A stretch of 64,000 bases of DNA from Chaunax sp. Z400 (lineage: Eukaryota; Chordata; Actinopteri; Lophiiformes; Chaunacidae). Made by a program: the position numbers and the translations under genes. Under the pieces are notes generated by a model. It saw only the letters and a list, made by a program, of their open reading frames with translations, was not told where the DNA came from and ran no database searches. The stretch's first letter is position 1, and every line of letters starts with the position of its first letter. Positions 13,386 to 26,965 of the stretch are shown here, one piece after another. The stretch is from assembly GCA_037577475.1 (NCBI GenBank), contig CM075192.1:14975908-15039907 (forward strand), read 5' to 3'.

Positions 13386-16179
13386 ATTTGTTGCAGTTCC
13401 TGATTATCTCTGAATGACAGGATGGTATGAGGAATAAACAACGGGCCAAAGCATGCAAAGAAATAGTCTTCCTGACTGGACCTTCACAAGGGCTTCAATG
13501 GTGGTGTAAATGTGTCCACAATGTTTGATTTAAGGGAAGCCTTTTTATATCATCGTTATGCACTTCAGTCCTACTGCACATATAACTTCTAATATGGATG
13601 TATTTATCTTGGAAGATGCTTCCCTAGTTAACAGAAAAAAAAGGTTTCTCTGTAACCACTAAAATGTGAAAATGCTAAATGTGACATGCTCCAGTCTGCA
13701 CACTAAAGTTTAAAGTGGCAGCCCACAACTAACAAAGTGATGTGCATGAGGCCAGCCTGCTGATTGAAGTGATACTGTCACCAGCTATTATTTGCTAGAG
13801 TAATCTCTTCCAAGGCTGTGTGAGGCAGAACTTCTCTCTCTGACCGACCAACATTTTGTACTTTCTCGTTCATGTAGCTGGGCTAATACATAAAGCAGGG
13901 TTTGACTGTACGTATGCATGTGCGTGCATGTGTGAGTGTGCGCACATTATAAATAAAATATCATATATTTATTTTTAGCTGCAAGATGTCTCCTCAAATC
14001 CACACAGCTTTGATATGTTCCTCTTTGCAATCCTTAAACTTTACTCTCTGCCTCTCACATGTTCTCCTTTTGAGTTTTTTTACAACAATGTTCTGAAAAA
14101 GTTAAGGGACTACAAAGGAGAGGGCTGGTTGTGTTGCTGCAAGCAGAGGGACTGACCCTCTTTCAAACTGACATCAGCATTAATAATTAATACAGAATAT
14201 TTAAACTATTCATGCATACTTATGAGCTAAGTTCCAAGTTGTACTTATTGGACCACCGGTCCAGTACTGTTTGCTGAGGTTTCAGCTCCTCTCTGACATG
14301 GTCTCATCGCTGTGATGGATGAGGGAGATTATTGCATTCATGGCTGATTTACAACCCACGGAAATTTGAGTGGCTACGTCGCAGAATTTAAGAGTACAAG
14401 ACACTGATTTCTTTTGCATATATGGTTACAGTTTAAAATCTGGATATTTCTCTAACAAAAGTAAAGATCTAAACAGATTGGCTTGAGTTGCATTGTAAGA
14501 ATGGTCAATAATCAAGTCATATTTAGCTGAAGGTATGTTTTTACCACATAGAGTCATTTTCAGCCTGGATAAATATGTTTTAATTTGCCTGAATTGATGA
14601 AACCTCCTTGTGAACAAGTTTGTGGATCACCCAACACTACCATTTACTACCTTTGTAAAAATCTATTTTTAGTTGTAGCGTTTGTTTCTGTTGGATTTGC
14701 ACATGCACATTTGAACTCATGTATCCAAAAGATGGCAACAGTGACTTACAGCAAGGTGGATTTGGAGGGAATCACTGCCTGCTGATGGGCTGTGAAGTGA
14801 CTGTGATAACCACAGACATCAGATTAGATGGCATGTAAGACAATTATTGCACATGCATGTTTACAGAATGAATGATATTTAGGATGGATCCATCGAGCAT
14901 CAGGTCCAAATCTGTCTTTCCAGTATAAAGAGTTTTCCTCCATCCATCACTTACTTTTCCATATTTAATACTTGAAACACGTTTCATCCAATAATAACAA
15001 TTCACTCATGTTTTAAATATTATTCCTTTCTTCACTGAGAGATATTAATGAGCTCCAGAGTTCTTTTTCGTGGCTGTTTTTATTTTCAGTCATTCTATAC
15101 TTTTCCACCTCCACTTCTCTCCTTTCACTCTCTGTCCAAGTTTCCAGGAGGAAATGTTTTGATAAGGTGATAATCTGTTACTGCATGTCACAAAGTCAAG
15201 AACAAGGATGTGGAAGGTCATTTTGTGTTGTGGTTGGCTGGAAAGGGGCAGACGGTGGAGATGGAATCAGGGAAAAAGGGGTCAGTATCTGGATTTTCAT
15301 CAACCAGTGTGCATAAAATATATTCTTTCTGATATATGTGTTTCATTTTCACAGAAGGCAGTGTGTAATAATGTACTATCTAAGCCTCTTTTGTGATTAC
15401 TTTTTGCTCACATTACAACCCTGGGTAACAAGGCACTGTATTAAATCTTTATAGGTAGGTAAGAGACAGCCCTTGGGTGTTTGTTGCATTCACATTTAGA
15501 GCAAAATAACCTTGCATGCTGTGAATTATGAGCAGAACTTTTAGCAGATAGGAGTGAAACAACAAGTGGACACTGTAGACAGACATGGTCCATAAACATG
15601 GGGCTCTGGCAGACATGAGCAGGGTGAAAGCCCAGGGATCCGGGATTCTGAGGATAAGTAAGGTAAAGGCCATTAAGAGTTAGGGCAGGTGTAAATCAAA
15701 TGAAACCACTCCTACCACCCCTTGATGTTTTATTTCTCTTTCTCATACAACTTTCACTTGAAGATTTTTTACAGGCAAATGTTTCCACATATAAATGTTC
15801 TGCATTCCAAATCTGATACTGAGATATTCAAAATGTCAAATAAAATGAAAATACATGCATGCAAGCAGAAAATAAGTTAACTGTAACATAAACAGTTAAC
15901 AGTCTACATAATCACTCTCTCACATTGAGCAGGTGTAAAGAACAAGGCGTGATGGAAATTCCATTTATTCTACCTAATTTAAGGTCTACTGAGAAATTCT
16001 TTTAGTAAGGTGTGTGTAAATGGGTTGTAATATGGTGTTCTTTAGGTATGAAGTGTTTTTTTTATTTATCGTAGATGAGATTTTACTGAGAAAGAATCTG
16101 AAGTTGAAACAATGGGTAGGCTATACAGTTTTATCTACATAATGAAAAAAAGGTATATTTTTAAGGTGAAAAATGACTT

Positions 16180-16640
16180 TCTATGCCTCCGCGGGGGTGA
16201 AGGTTTTATGTTTTTGGGTTGTCCGTCTGTTTCATTTTTGTTAATGTGATATTTAAGGAATGCCTGGAGGGAATTTCATTACCTCTGTATAATTCTCCAC
16301 TTGGGCCGTTATTCAATACCATAACTCAAGAAAAGAAGCGGGGGCTGTGACCATATTTCACATTCGCTTGAGGACTCACCACCTAACTGTGGTGATTGTA
16401 TTAATAGAACTTCTTTGCCTCTGGGTTGACGATGTGTGTGAAGCATCCACATTTTAGAATTAGCAGCATCTTAAGCAGCAACGTCCGTATTTGAAGCATT
16501 GCAGTCCACGACAAACTCGTAAACTGGGTTTCCTAATATTGAGCTTCAGGTGATTCCTCTGTTAAAACAGTCTCTAAATGAACACAGCATGTTTCTCACT
16601 TTAAATCAATCACTAGAATCATACATGTCAATATAAGCAA
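16180..16640. repeat. Composite teleost interspersed repeat, internally deleted
   Basis: The left end reads cctccgcgggggtgaaggtt and continues through a 'gtccgtctgttt' run and gcctggagggaatttcatta. After an apparent internal deletion it resumes at ccataactcaag, and later reads gcctctgggttgacgatgtg followed by gtgaagcatccac. These blocks occur in this order in a repeat I know from percomorph fish. Downstream (about 16510-16625), aaactcgtaaactgggtttc and ctttaaatcaatcactagaa also look repetitive. The full element is normally longer, so this is a shortened copy. Confidence 0.7.
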
Positions 16641-17886
16641 TATATAAGTAAAATATAAGTTCTGTTTTACCAAAAAAATAAGGTTAATATTGTTCTATTG
16701 AATTTAGTCAAAGTCTTCACTATGTATGACTCTGGACAGACATACAGAGGAGACATAAAACCGGCAGGCGGTAATTCAAATTTGCAAAATTAAGACATTA
16801 AGGCATTACTATATAGTGTCAGCTCCACCCAGCCTCTTCTCCATGTGAAACAGTTGGCAGTGTTTGCAAATAGGAAGCTGGTGAGGGACCATGTTAATCA
16901 CTGCACTGATGAATCGTACTGGTTTATCAGTATTTATGCACTCAGAGAGGTTGTATCTGGACAGGATGTGAAGCTGGGGACATGTAATGGCTACATGGTG
17001 CAGATTCTCATTAGAAAGTGATGAAAGACTGCCAATATCATGTCTATCAGGAGAGAAACATCGCTGTCTACACCCTCACCCAGCCTACAGTGTTGTAAGC
17101 AGTGACAAGAAGTAAACAGGGGGAAGGTGAAAATAAGGGTGAAAAAAACATTTAGATATCTTTAGCTTTATGCTTATTTCCATTGTTTAAAATAAACACT
17201 AGAGACTTCGGATATTTGCATATACAATCAAATATTTATTTTGACAGAATAAATTCAATTTATAGCTCTTTCATTGGCATTTCCGCTGATGATACAGCCG
17301 TTATTTTGGTTTCCTGAAACCCATGCTGGAATGCACTCAGACATAAATGCATATGAGGCAGGAAGTCTGTCTGGCTGAGAGCAGCAAAGTCCTCCGTCCA
17401 ACCACAGCAAAGACGGGGCGAGCTATTTAGCCTCCCAGACCAAAATCTTCTCATGCCTCTGTTTTTCTTTCACCTCACTGATGAAGCGATGATTACAGGA
17501 CAGGCCTCACACTTCCAGAGAGCGGAACATCTGTACACTTTGGGCATTCTGTTGTCATGCATGTCTCAGACACACATCACGCCATTGACCAGCGGCATCA
17601 TGGCTGAGCATTGCAAAAGTAGTTTATGAGTTGCACTAGCAGCAGTGGCCTTTGCTGCTGCTGGTCCAATAGGAGCAGGGGGTTTACTGCTTTGTGAATG
17701 TTGTACTTGGACTAATTTGATGTGATTAGAGATGGCAATTCTATAAATTCATAATAGCATAGACACTGTAACTGACCGTTTATTTGGATGAATATATGCT
17801 TTTTTTCATTTTAATTTACTATTTAAGTTTATTCAAACTTTTCAAGCAACACTGAATAAAAAAACAACAACACATATTTCCCTCCA

Positions 17887-17907
17887 CAGAATAAAAAAAA
17901 AAAAAAA
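17887..17907. repeat. Poly-A run
   Basis: An A-rich homopolymer follows acagaat. No retrocopy body or target-site duplication is evident beside it, so it is listed only as low-complexity sequence. Confidence 0.8.
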
Positions 17908-20900
17908 ATCATGCCATAGTGGCAGATCCACATTAGTGCAAACACATTGCAGCTAGGTTGTCAGTGGTAGGTCTTCCACGGTGGGAACTAACGTGGTCTT
18001 TGCATCAGCATCCCTCTTGCAGCTGACACTGCTTTTGCACACATCATTTCCTCACAACAATCCCCAGCTATGTCTCCCAGCATCAGCACAGTCATGATGG
18101 AAATGCATTTCTCCCAAAACACTGGTGAGCTTGTGTTTTTCATCTGCGTGGATATATTTGAGCAAAAGTGTTTCCACAACACAGACTGAAAGGAGATTCT
18201 CTTTGGGTTTAAAGTCGACGTCAATTGACATCTATGGAGGGAGAATTCAAGGTTGGGTGTAGATTACGCTCATAATGCTAAATTGAATTTCATTCTCACC
18301 ATATGTGGTAATCACACGTTCCTGCGGAAAATTACATCCAACAATCTCCAACAGGTCGTTGGTTCGGCCACTGTTTCAACATTTTAAAGGCAGCTGAAAA
18401 TAACATATAATGAGATGATACTTTTTTTTGCTGAAGATAGCAATATAGTGCTGGGTTTTATTGAGCAGTGTGAATAGGAGAACAATAGGGGAATTACCCA
18501 CATCTTATTACCCAGCAAGAGGTCAGCCAAGGCAGTAGCGCTAATCAACACTAATGAAGACTGGCAGGGGAGCCTCACACCATAAAACCTAAAACGAACC
18601 CCTCTAATTAATTTCCTGATTGGAAACCTGAAACAAGACAAGGTCAGTGTTACTGTGCTGAACGGTCTCTTTGTTTCTCAGTTTTGAAAAGACTGTGTAA
18701 GAAAAACAACTGCTGATTTTCTAAAATCGCATACATTTAATCTATCAGCTGCATTTTTTGTGTTGTGAATTATGTTATTAAGTGGTGGTATGGGCTTACT
18801 TAATTTTACACTCTCATTTCATGTTGGAAAAAGACCTGCTCAGCATTCAGAACACAGCACTGTTGCAGGATTAAAGTGAAGCAGCACAGAAATATTCCCA
18901 CACCACATGAAGGCACTATTGGACATATTTCCACCAGATGTCTGACGTTTCCCCGTCTGTATCCCTCTGTATCTGTATTGTATGATTCCTAACGCTGTGG
19001 ATTTACTGCCAAAACCAGGAACAGTTGCATTCTGTACTGTAATGTCTGCGTCCACATTTTACATTTATTGCTTTCAAGGACAGAATGACAAGTTTCTGGA
19101 ATAAAAGTGTACTTCATTTGTCAGTGGTGTCCAACTGAAGATAAACAGATGGTAATGCAATACTCTTCACTGTAACATATCAGTCCAGAGCCTCGATGTA
19201 ATTTAGAAAGTCACCTGCTACTAATAAATCTGGCTGTTTTTTTGTGATGACGGGGTCACAGAGGGGAGGGCTGTGTGAGGCCTTGACAGGAGGTGTGGAG
19301 TGTTGCACTTTGTCTTTTGTTGCATTTCTAGCCTTCTCAGGATTTACGATCCATGTCTCACAGCCTATGGTTTCAGCATTCCCACGCGTCATGTGACACT
19401 ACTGCTTTCTTATGAACGAAAATCACGATGCCCGAGAACCCCTTTGCAGGATTTATTTGACACTAGCAGTTATTGTAAAATGCTTAATATCATATTATTT
19501 CCTCAGGTGATATCTCATGTAATGCCGATTTCAGAGAGAACATCAAAGGAAATGTTAAACTTCCCCATGAATATGATCAGGACAGCTGTGTAACACAGTA
19601 AGAGAATAATAAATAATACTGGTGAACTTCACTTTGAATAATTGTGACGGTGGAGAGCATGCTAAATTAAAAAACAAGGCGTTAAATGGTCGCATACGAA
19701 GCCACTCTTGATGTCAATCCCATATGAATTATGGACTTGGATGTCACAGCTGGTATGCATCCATTTCTATACACACTTACATATGACTTATTCTGCAGTC
19801 TATATGTCTCTGCCAGTATTTTATGCTGCTGTCACGGATACCAACCAATTTATCCCACAGTGATACATTAAGTAGAAAGTTCATAAATATATTGAAAATT
19901 ACTGTATAATTCTCTCTGACAAGATTTTGCACTGAAAGGAGTTGGGGCACATATGTAATGAAATATTCAGAGTTGTTTTATAACCTATAATTATGACATT
20001 TTCTGAACACCCACTGGCAGGATATCAAGTGGAAACACGTTTTGATTTCATGGAGAGACAGTTTGAAGGATTACATGGAAGCATGTTATTTTAAAGGTAT
20101 ATCTGAGGTCATGTTACCAGCAACAATACCCTGTGTTGTTCAGTAAAAGTCATTTTCTTACTCTTTAGGGGCATTTGTATTGATTTCTTGGTCATAAATC
20201 CTCAAGACATTTTCTAAAAAATGACACTTGACTGCTTTACAAGGGTATCTCTGAAATCCACAGGGAGGAATGTATGACTTCATGTGTCAAAGAGAGCAGA
20301 CAGCGAGTTCTCCCATTGTAAATCTTCATCCATCAGACATCCTTAAGACTTCTGACTCATAACCTGCCTTAGGTTATACATACTACATTTCCTTCATCCT
20401 AAGCCTTTCAACAACCTAATTTTTTTCCGTATATGTTAATAGATCATTTGTCAAGACCATGATTTGGTCAAATCTCAGTTGACTTACCAACAGCTTCTCT
20501 TACATTCCGTCTCCTCTCTTGCACTGACTCAGTTGATGTTTGAAACACTGATTCTTGGATTTTCTGGACTGAATATCACAAATTGTACATGACGCTTTGA
20601 CACACTTGAAAGGTGGCAGATTATCCATATCCAGTGTCACATAAACCAAAGTCAAAGCCATTTTCTCAGCTACAAATTACTGTAACTTAAACCAATGAAA
20701 AAAAGTGCTGCTGGTCATGCTATCCTGCAGATTTGAACTGTCTCCCTTTGTGGTCTCGCATACTCCTTTGCACATCTGCGGACATGCAGTAAAGAGCGCT
20801 GTGATCCTATTGCATCTGAGGGCCCTTTTTCCATCTCCTCTAATCAGAACTAGACATATTGAGAGCATGAGTTTGTTTATGTGCAGCCTCTCATTGAACT

Positions 20901-21319
20901 GTGAAAAGTTGGTGTGTAGCATACACGTGTTCCTCCCTGACGAGCACCAGTTGGAGGCGGAATGAGAAAGAGAGAGAGGCTGGGAGAGGGAGATAGCGCC
21001 TGCTGTTTGTTCAATTTGCTTGACTTCAGATCAGATGGGGACCGAACTGTGACACGGGCCATCACAGAAAAATTAACATAATCATCACCCTGAAGTCATT
21101 ATGAAACTGCTGCGTGCAAAGTACCTCGTCTACATGTTTCTAAACAGCAACCAGAGAAGAGCCATGGAACAACAGTGTGTGTATGTAGTGTTATAGTTTT
21201 TTTTTTTTTTATCACTAGTTTCAGGCTCCCCCATAAGAAGGTGAATATAAGTGGAAATTCAGAGAAATGCTCCTGTTTTCAGTGTGAACCTAAAAAGAAA
21301 CCTGTAGTAATTTGCTAGT

Positions 21320-21560
21320 TATTAGCTCTTTGACCAGCGATGTTGGTCAGTCATTTCACTACATTGGTACAACTATTAACTATTGCATGGATTTGGATCA
21401 ACCCTATTGTTAACCCTATTTTATACACCTGACTTATGATCTAGCACTGTGGTTCAAAATGAAATACCTTTTTGTAACTATGGGATGCATTGTCATATGT
21501 TACATTCATGTTCCTTTGAGGATGAACTGTAAGAACTTTTGCAATCCTCTTCAAATTAGA
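21320..21560. repeat. Degenerate teleost repeat (related to 35770-36065)
   Basis: Segments such as agctctttgaccagcgatgt, 'aactattgcatggattt', acattcatgttcctttgagg and gatgaactgtaagaactttt match blocks I recall from an abundant percomorph repeat ('caacaactattgaatggattgcc', 'acattcatgttcccc', 'aggatgaattgtaataactt'). The copy is very diverged and broken by insertions. No open frame is retained. Confidence 0.5.
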
Positions 21561-24324
21561 TTTTCAAAGTTCAAACACAAGATGATAACATAGTGTAGAT
21601 TTGTTGAATGTCAAGTTGATGCATGATTAAAGGTGCGTTTGGTGTGACTGGAAGACAACGATAGTTTCTAACACAACTTACACACATTACATATAATGTG
21701 CATACATTTAGTGTTATTCTTAGGCTGCAGTTTAAATTCAGTTGTGTGACTGGAAGAAAACATATGAGCCACAGACGCAGAAGAATTCCAATAAATATAC
21801 ATATGGACATGTTCTTCAACAGCTTTATTGTCTACTCCTGTTAATGGTACAGGTCAGGAAAAAGCCATAGTGTCATCACTTTTCAGACGGCCATACATCA
21901 CTTTTGGATCATAAAAGAAAAAATAAAGTTGCAGAATTCCCCTTTGCTCACATTATTGGCACATTACCAGGCATTTTGTTACCTCCTGAGAGCGCAGGTG
22001 AACTAGGAATGATCAACAACCAACCATCTTTACATCATTGTTCAACAAAATGTCCATAATGCTACTCCCACCTAACCGGGACAGTTAAATCTGAGATAGA
22101 ACTTAGTCACAACTTAAGTGATTATGGTGACATTTTCTGGTTTTGAATGTATCTAATTTTAATATAAAAGCTTTAAAGGCTTTCTTCCTTGTGCCTGGAA
22201 AGTTAGACTATGTCAATGGAGCAGCTCCAGTAAATGTTGCTGTGAGGGATGACAGATTAGAGGCTTGGTGTTTGGTTTGTAGGTCTGGAAAAGAATTATT
22301 CACATACTGATGGAATTTTCGATACAAAAAACATATGTGCTTGAGGACTCTTTCCTTTCCGTTTGGATTTGTGTGTGTGAGTGTGTGTGTTTAGATCACA
22401 TGTGCCCGATTAAGCAAATCAAAGAGCAGCGAGAGGTGGTATGATCGTAGCTTGTCATTAATGTGCCACAGCCTTGAAATGGGGATTTTCTGCTCCACTA
22501 AACCCGCTAAACTCATTTGCCATTGTCCTAAGCCTCCAGCTCCTCTTATACATGACTGTTTGCCTCGTTTTGTCTCTTGGCCAACTTTGTAATTGGGTTA
22601 GTGAGGAAATATGGTAGTTTTTCTTTAAACATTGGAGAGGAGAAATGATGAGAAAACAAGCATTTACTGTCATTATTGTGTCATTACTCTGCAGCCTCGT
22701 GTTATTTGAGTGGAGTGCAGTACTTTCAAGAAGTGTTTTAAGGTGGGAAGTTGTAGAAGGTCACTTGTCTGCTTTTGAGTAATGATCATGAGCTGCAGAC
22801 GCAGATCAGACTGATCCACCGGAAGGATTCAGAGACTGCTCACCTTGGCTATATATCACTTTGAATCCCAGAAATCCCTTTTCTCACCTCAGAGAAATCT
22901 CCGGTCCTTTCTCTTTCTACTCTGTCTCTGTCTGGGCAGAGAACTTATCCCGGTGACACAGAGATGGACATCTGGGCTTCTGGCAGCTTGGAGGATGCTC
23001 GCCTCAGCTCCACTGGGATGTTAGAGCAAGTTCAAACTCCTGACAGGCTTTGAAGTTATTTGACATCCGTGGTGTTAAAAAAGCTGAGAAGCAACGTTTC
23101 AAGTAGGAATAATAATAATACATGTTACGCAATGTGAAAGAGTGGAATGTGATACCCATGGAGTCTGAACAAAAGCCCTTCTATATGACAAGCTCACAGG
23201 GATAAAAATGGTCTTAAACAGCTGTGATGGTGACAGTGTGAGCTGTTAGCTCTCTGAACCTCTGTGGAATCGTTCAGTTCCAGTGTTGCGGTCGAGTGAC
23301 CATGCAATATTTAGCACCCTTCAAGCCAATCGGCACAGGAGCATTTGTCCTGGAACTGTCTGTCTGATTTCCTTTTTGTGGTTGGTAGCTGATGCCCTCC
23401 ACACAAATCCATCAGTGAGTGAGGTGGCACTTTTTCTTTTCTGTTTATTTAACCACACTCAAGCAAAGACACATTTAGAGATGAGTCACATTCCAACTTT
23501 GAGGATTCATATCCATGTATTTAATGCTGATTTTGTAATCAATGAAACAGTGTTTTGCGATCTGACACAATTTATGATGTAATTGTCCAAATCCATCCAC
23601 AAACTGGCATGTGAGATCAAGACATGTTTCTGTTTGACTTTGCACTGATGTTTCCTCCAGCTAAGCTCCAGCACAATGTCCTCCTGGGGTTTTGTGAAAT
23701 TATATTGGCAAAATTGGTTGATGTCAACATTGGCTAAAATTTGCTTTTCATTGTGGTTCAGTGATGAGAATTAATGTAGTCCTAATCATTACGGTTTGTC
23801 ACATGGCTATAATCTTAAATAGCTGTTGGAAACGGTGTGCAGTCGGGGCTGGGATATACTCAAATCTCTCCCTCTCTTGCTCTTTATACCAATCAGTCTT
23901 TCAGTAAAACATATACACAACCCTCTGAAAAAATATATAAAATGTATACACAATTTGCCCATATGTAAGCCATTCTTCCAATATACTAATGATCGGCTTG
24001 TATATTTCAACTGGTTAATACATTGTATATAAATCCTTTAGAGAAAAGTTTATTGGCAATTATAATGACGACATTAAAATAACTTTTTTATTGCTAGGGT
24101 ATGAGCAAGACTTGGCAGTGTAACCTAAAATATATGCAGTAATCATACACATCATGGTCTATAATTTTTTCCCTCTTTAGTGATTTATAATCTGGTTCAG
24201 GAGTATGGAACAGTAATTATTTCATGCCTGGAATTAAAGGTATTGATTAGCTATTAATATACTTTAAAGGAGCTGTAGAGGCAGACATGACATTTAACAG
24301 TCAATCGCTCTGGCGAGCTGATGC

Positions 24325-24499
<175 letters not shown>

Positions 24500-24567
24500 C
24501 GTAGCCTCCTCTTTTTCATGACAGCTGCAGCATAACTCATTTATGACTGAGAATCCAGTTTCTTGCC

Positions 24568-25016
24568 TTTGGGAAAATATGCTTATTCACTTTGTTGCAA
24601 AGAGTTGGATGAGAAGATCCATATCACTCTCATGTCTCTATATGGTAAATGTTATGCTGCAGCCAGAAAGTTGTTAGTTAGCTTAGCATAAAGACCGGAA
24701 ACAGAGGGAAAGCCTTGTTCTCTCCAAAGTTAACAAAATATGCCTCCAACTTCTTTAAAATGCACAGATTAACATGGCACATCTCATTTGTTGAAAGTAA
24801 GTGTGAAAATGATATGTTGTGGTGTTTAGGCTAGTAGCTGTGGTTGTGTCATTGTAAATAAAGACTCCAGCTCTTAGTAGTGAGCGGATTTTGTCAAAAG
24901 GCTGCACCAACTCCATATTGAATGTATATATGTGAGACTAGTATCGACCCTCACATGTAAATCACTGCAAGAAAGCTAATTAGTACATTTAGAAAATGTC
25001 AAGCTGTTCCTTTAAA
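24568..25016. repeat. MITE-like interspersed repeat, copy 2
   Basis: The left end reads tttgggaaaatatgcttatt. It continues through tcactctcatgtctctatat and ttagcttagcataaagaccg to tctccaaagttaacaaaata. The right end reads gaaagctaattagtacattt followed by agaaaatgtcaagctgttcc. The order and wording match the 4921-5322 copy and my memory of the percomorph consensus, whose ends are inverted repeats. It lies just downstream of the TG microsatellite. Confidence 0.7.
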
Positions 25017-26734
25017 GGTGTCTGCCTTCACAGTATAGATAGGTGTCATGTCTTCACATAGATGCATGGTTACGGTTGTCATATATATTTCCAGCTAGCA
25101 ACAGCTATAGCAACAGCAGTCTTTTCTCCTAGAAGCAATGCACAGCTTGCTTCTTGATATTTCCCACTATCTCCCTATACGCAAATGATGTTATTCAACT
25201 TTAGAAGTGAATCTCAAGGGCTTTGCACTTACATGTAGCTGTTGCCTCTAAAGGTGTTTTTTCTACAAGAGATGCCTCTCCACTTTGACTTTGTACTTTT
25301 TCTGCAGCAGTGTGCGCTCACTGCCTGCATGCATCATCTCAAGGCCTGACTGCAATCCATTCGTCATGCACAAAACAACAAATTTGGAATCAAAATCAAA
25401 ACTACTGAAATGGTGCTGTGGAAACAGATGAAGTGGACAGACGAGCTTCTGTTCTGTTTTTTGGAAGACTGTTTTTGCACCACTTGTCATCTATAATATG
25501 TCAATATGTGTTGAATACAGGTCCAAAATTATGAAGATGCTCTCAGGATGGTGTTAAGGATAAAATACATTCAGGAGCAAAAACCTCATTTAAATGGTCA
25601 ACTTGCAGAACGAGGGCTGCAAATGACAGGAGGGAGAATCGTATTGGCTTTGCAACACGATCAGCATTCTTATTGGCTGTTCATATTTGATCTCTGTCAT
25701 CAAATGAAACATAAACGTTTTCCAATATGCCAAGTTAATCACTGAAATACCTTGAGGTCATGTTACAGAAATCTGCCACCTCTCTGATCAGGCTGTGCGA
25801 AGAAACTTGTGCTAAACAATCAGTCAGTCCTGTTAACAAGCCCCAGACTCAGACTACCCAACTCATTATTTTAAGCCCATCCATCACTTGGGCTGCCAGG
25901 GCCAAAGGGCTGCTGCCAATACATGTCAACATAACAATAGGACAACAGTGAGCCTCTATCTTCTTCATTCACATCTATTGAGACCTCCCAGTGTGTGGCA
26001 AACTAAACAACCTCAACTACAGGGGCAATAAGTTAGATGTCAGGTTTACTGTCATGTCAGGCTGTACAGGGGCTAAACTGCTGATTGGGTCCACACTGTC
26101 ACAGTGTTGTGATCAACCACTCAGATCAAATCTAGTGTAACATTACCCCATAGTTTATGACTAAAGAATATAAACAGAGCCAGCGTGAAGAAAGACTTGT
26201 GACCCGGAGAGGAGGACATGCCGTCATGTTTGAGGAGGGCTCGGAGTCTGTACTTAAAGTCTGGGGGCCATGGGCCGGCAGGAGGAATGACTTGGGAGTG
26301 GTGGTTGAAGGTTGCCTTTGTATGTTTTAATAAGCTGTCAGTAATCTGCACGTGTCCCATTAATTAGCCAACAGGGGAGCGAGGGTTAGATGGGGTATTG
26401 AGGGTAAAAAGTGGCTAGTGTGACAACACTGAGGTCCTGAATCTCTATCCTGATGCCCCAGGGGTAACTGGATACAGCACCTTTTAATGACCTGTTAGTG
26501 GTCTCTAATTGGACCTCTGACTGTGGACCACCAACGCTCAAGGCTTGAGGACAAATAGATCAACATATTGTCAAGAATTTTATCTTAATGGTAAGTAAGT
26601 AATGATTTATGTTGGTTAAATTACATTATCAGTTTTTAATGAAGGTCCTGCCGTTTTACAAAGTGTCGTTGTGACAATTATCTTAACTCAAAATCCACTT
26701 TCAAGCTTTTTCAGGACTTTTCAGCTCCAATTAA

Positions 26735-26965
26735 CTCAACGTAACTTTATTTAAAAACACATTTAAAAACAACAGAGTTGACCAAAGTGCTGTACAGTCC
26801 ATAAATAATATGGTCACACAATAAAGTTTACATTAAAAAGCAATAACACCACAAAAACACATGTACAAATCTCAGTCTGGGTTAAAAGCCAAGGAATAAA
26901 AAAAGAAGGGTTTTCGGGCTGGATTAAAAAACTGGCGGTGTGGCCTCCAATTTCAAGAGTTTTTC
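26735..26965. repeat. Degenerate teleost interspersed repeat
   Basis: The segment aactttatttaaaaacacat, then gaccaaagtgctgtacag, and later 'gttaaaagccaaggaataaaaaaagaagggttttcgg' broken by substitutions resemble a common teleost repeat that begins with a 'tttatttataaagcac' run and includes 'accaaagtgctgtacag'. No coding capacity is left. Confidence 0.6.
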
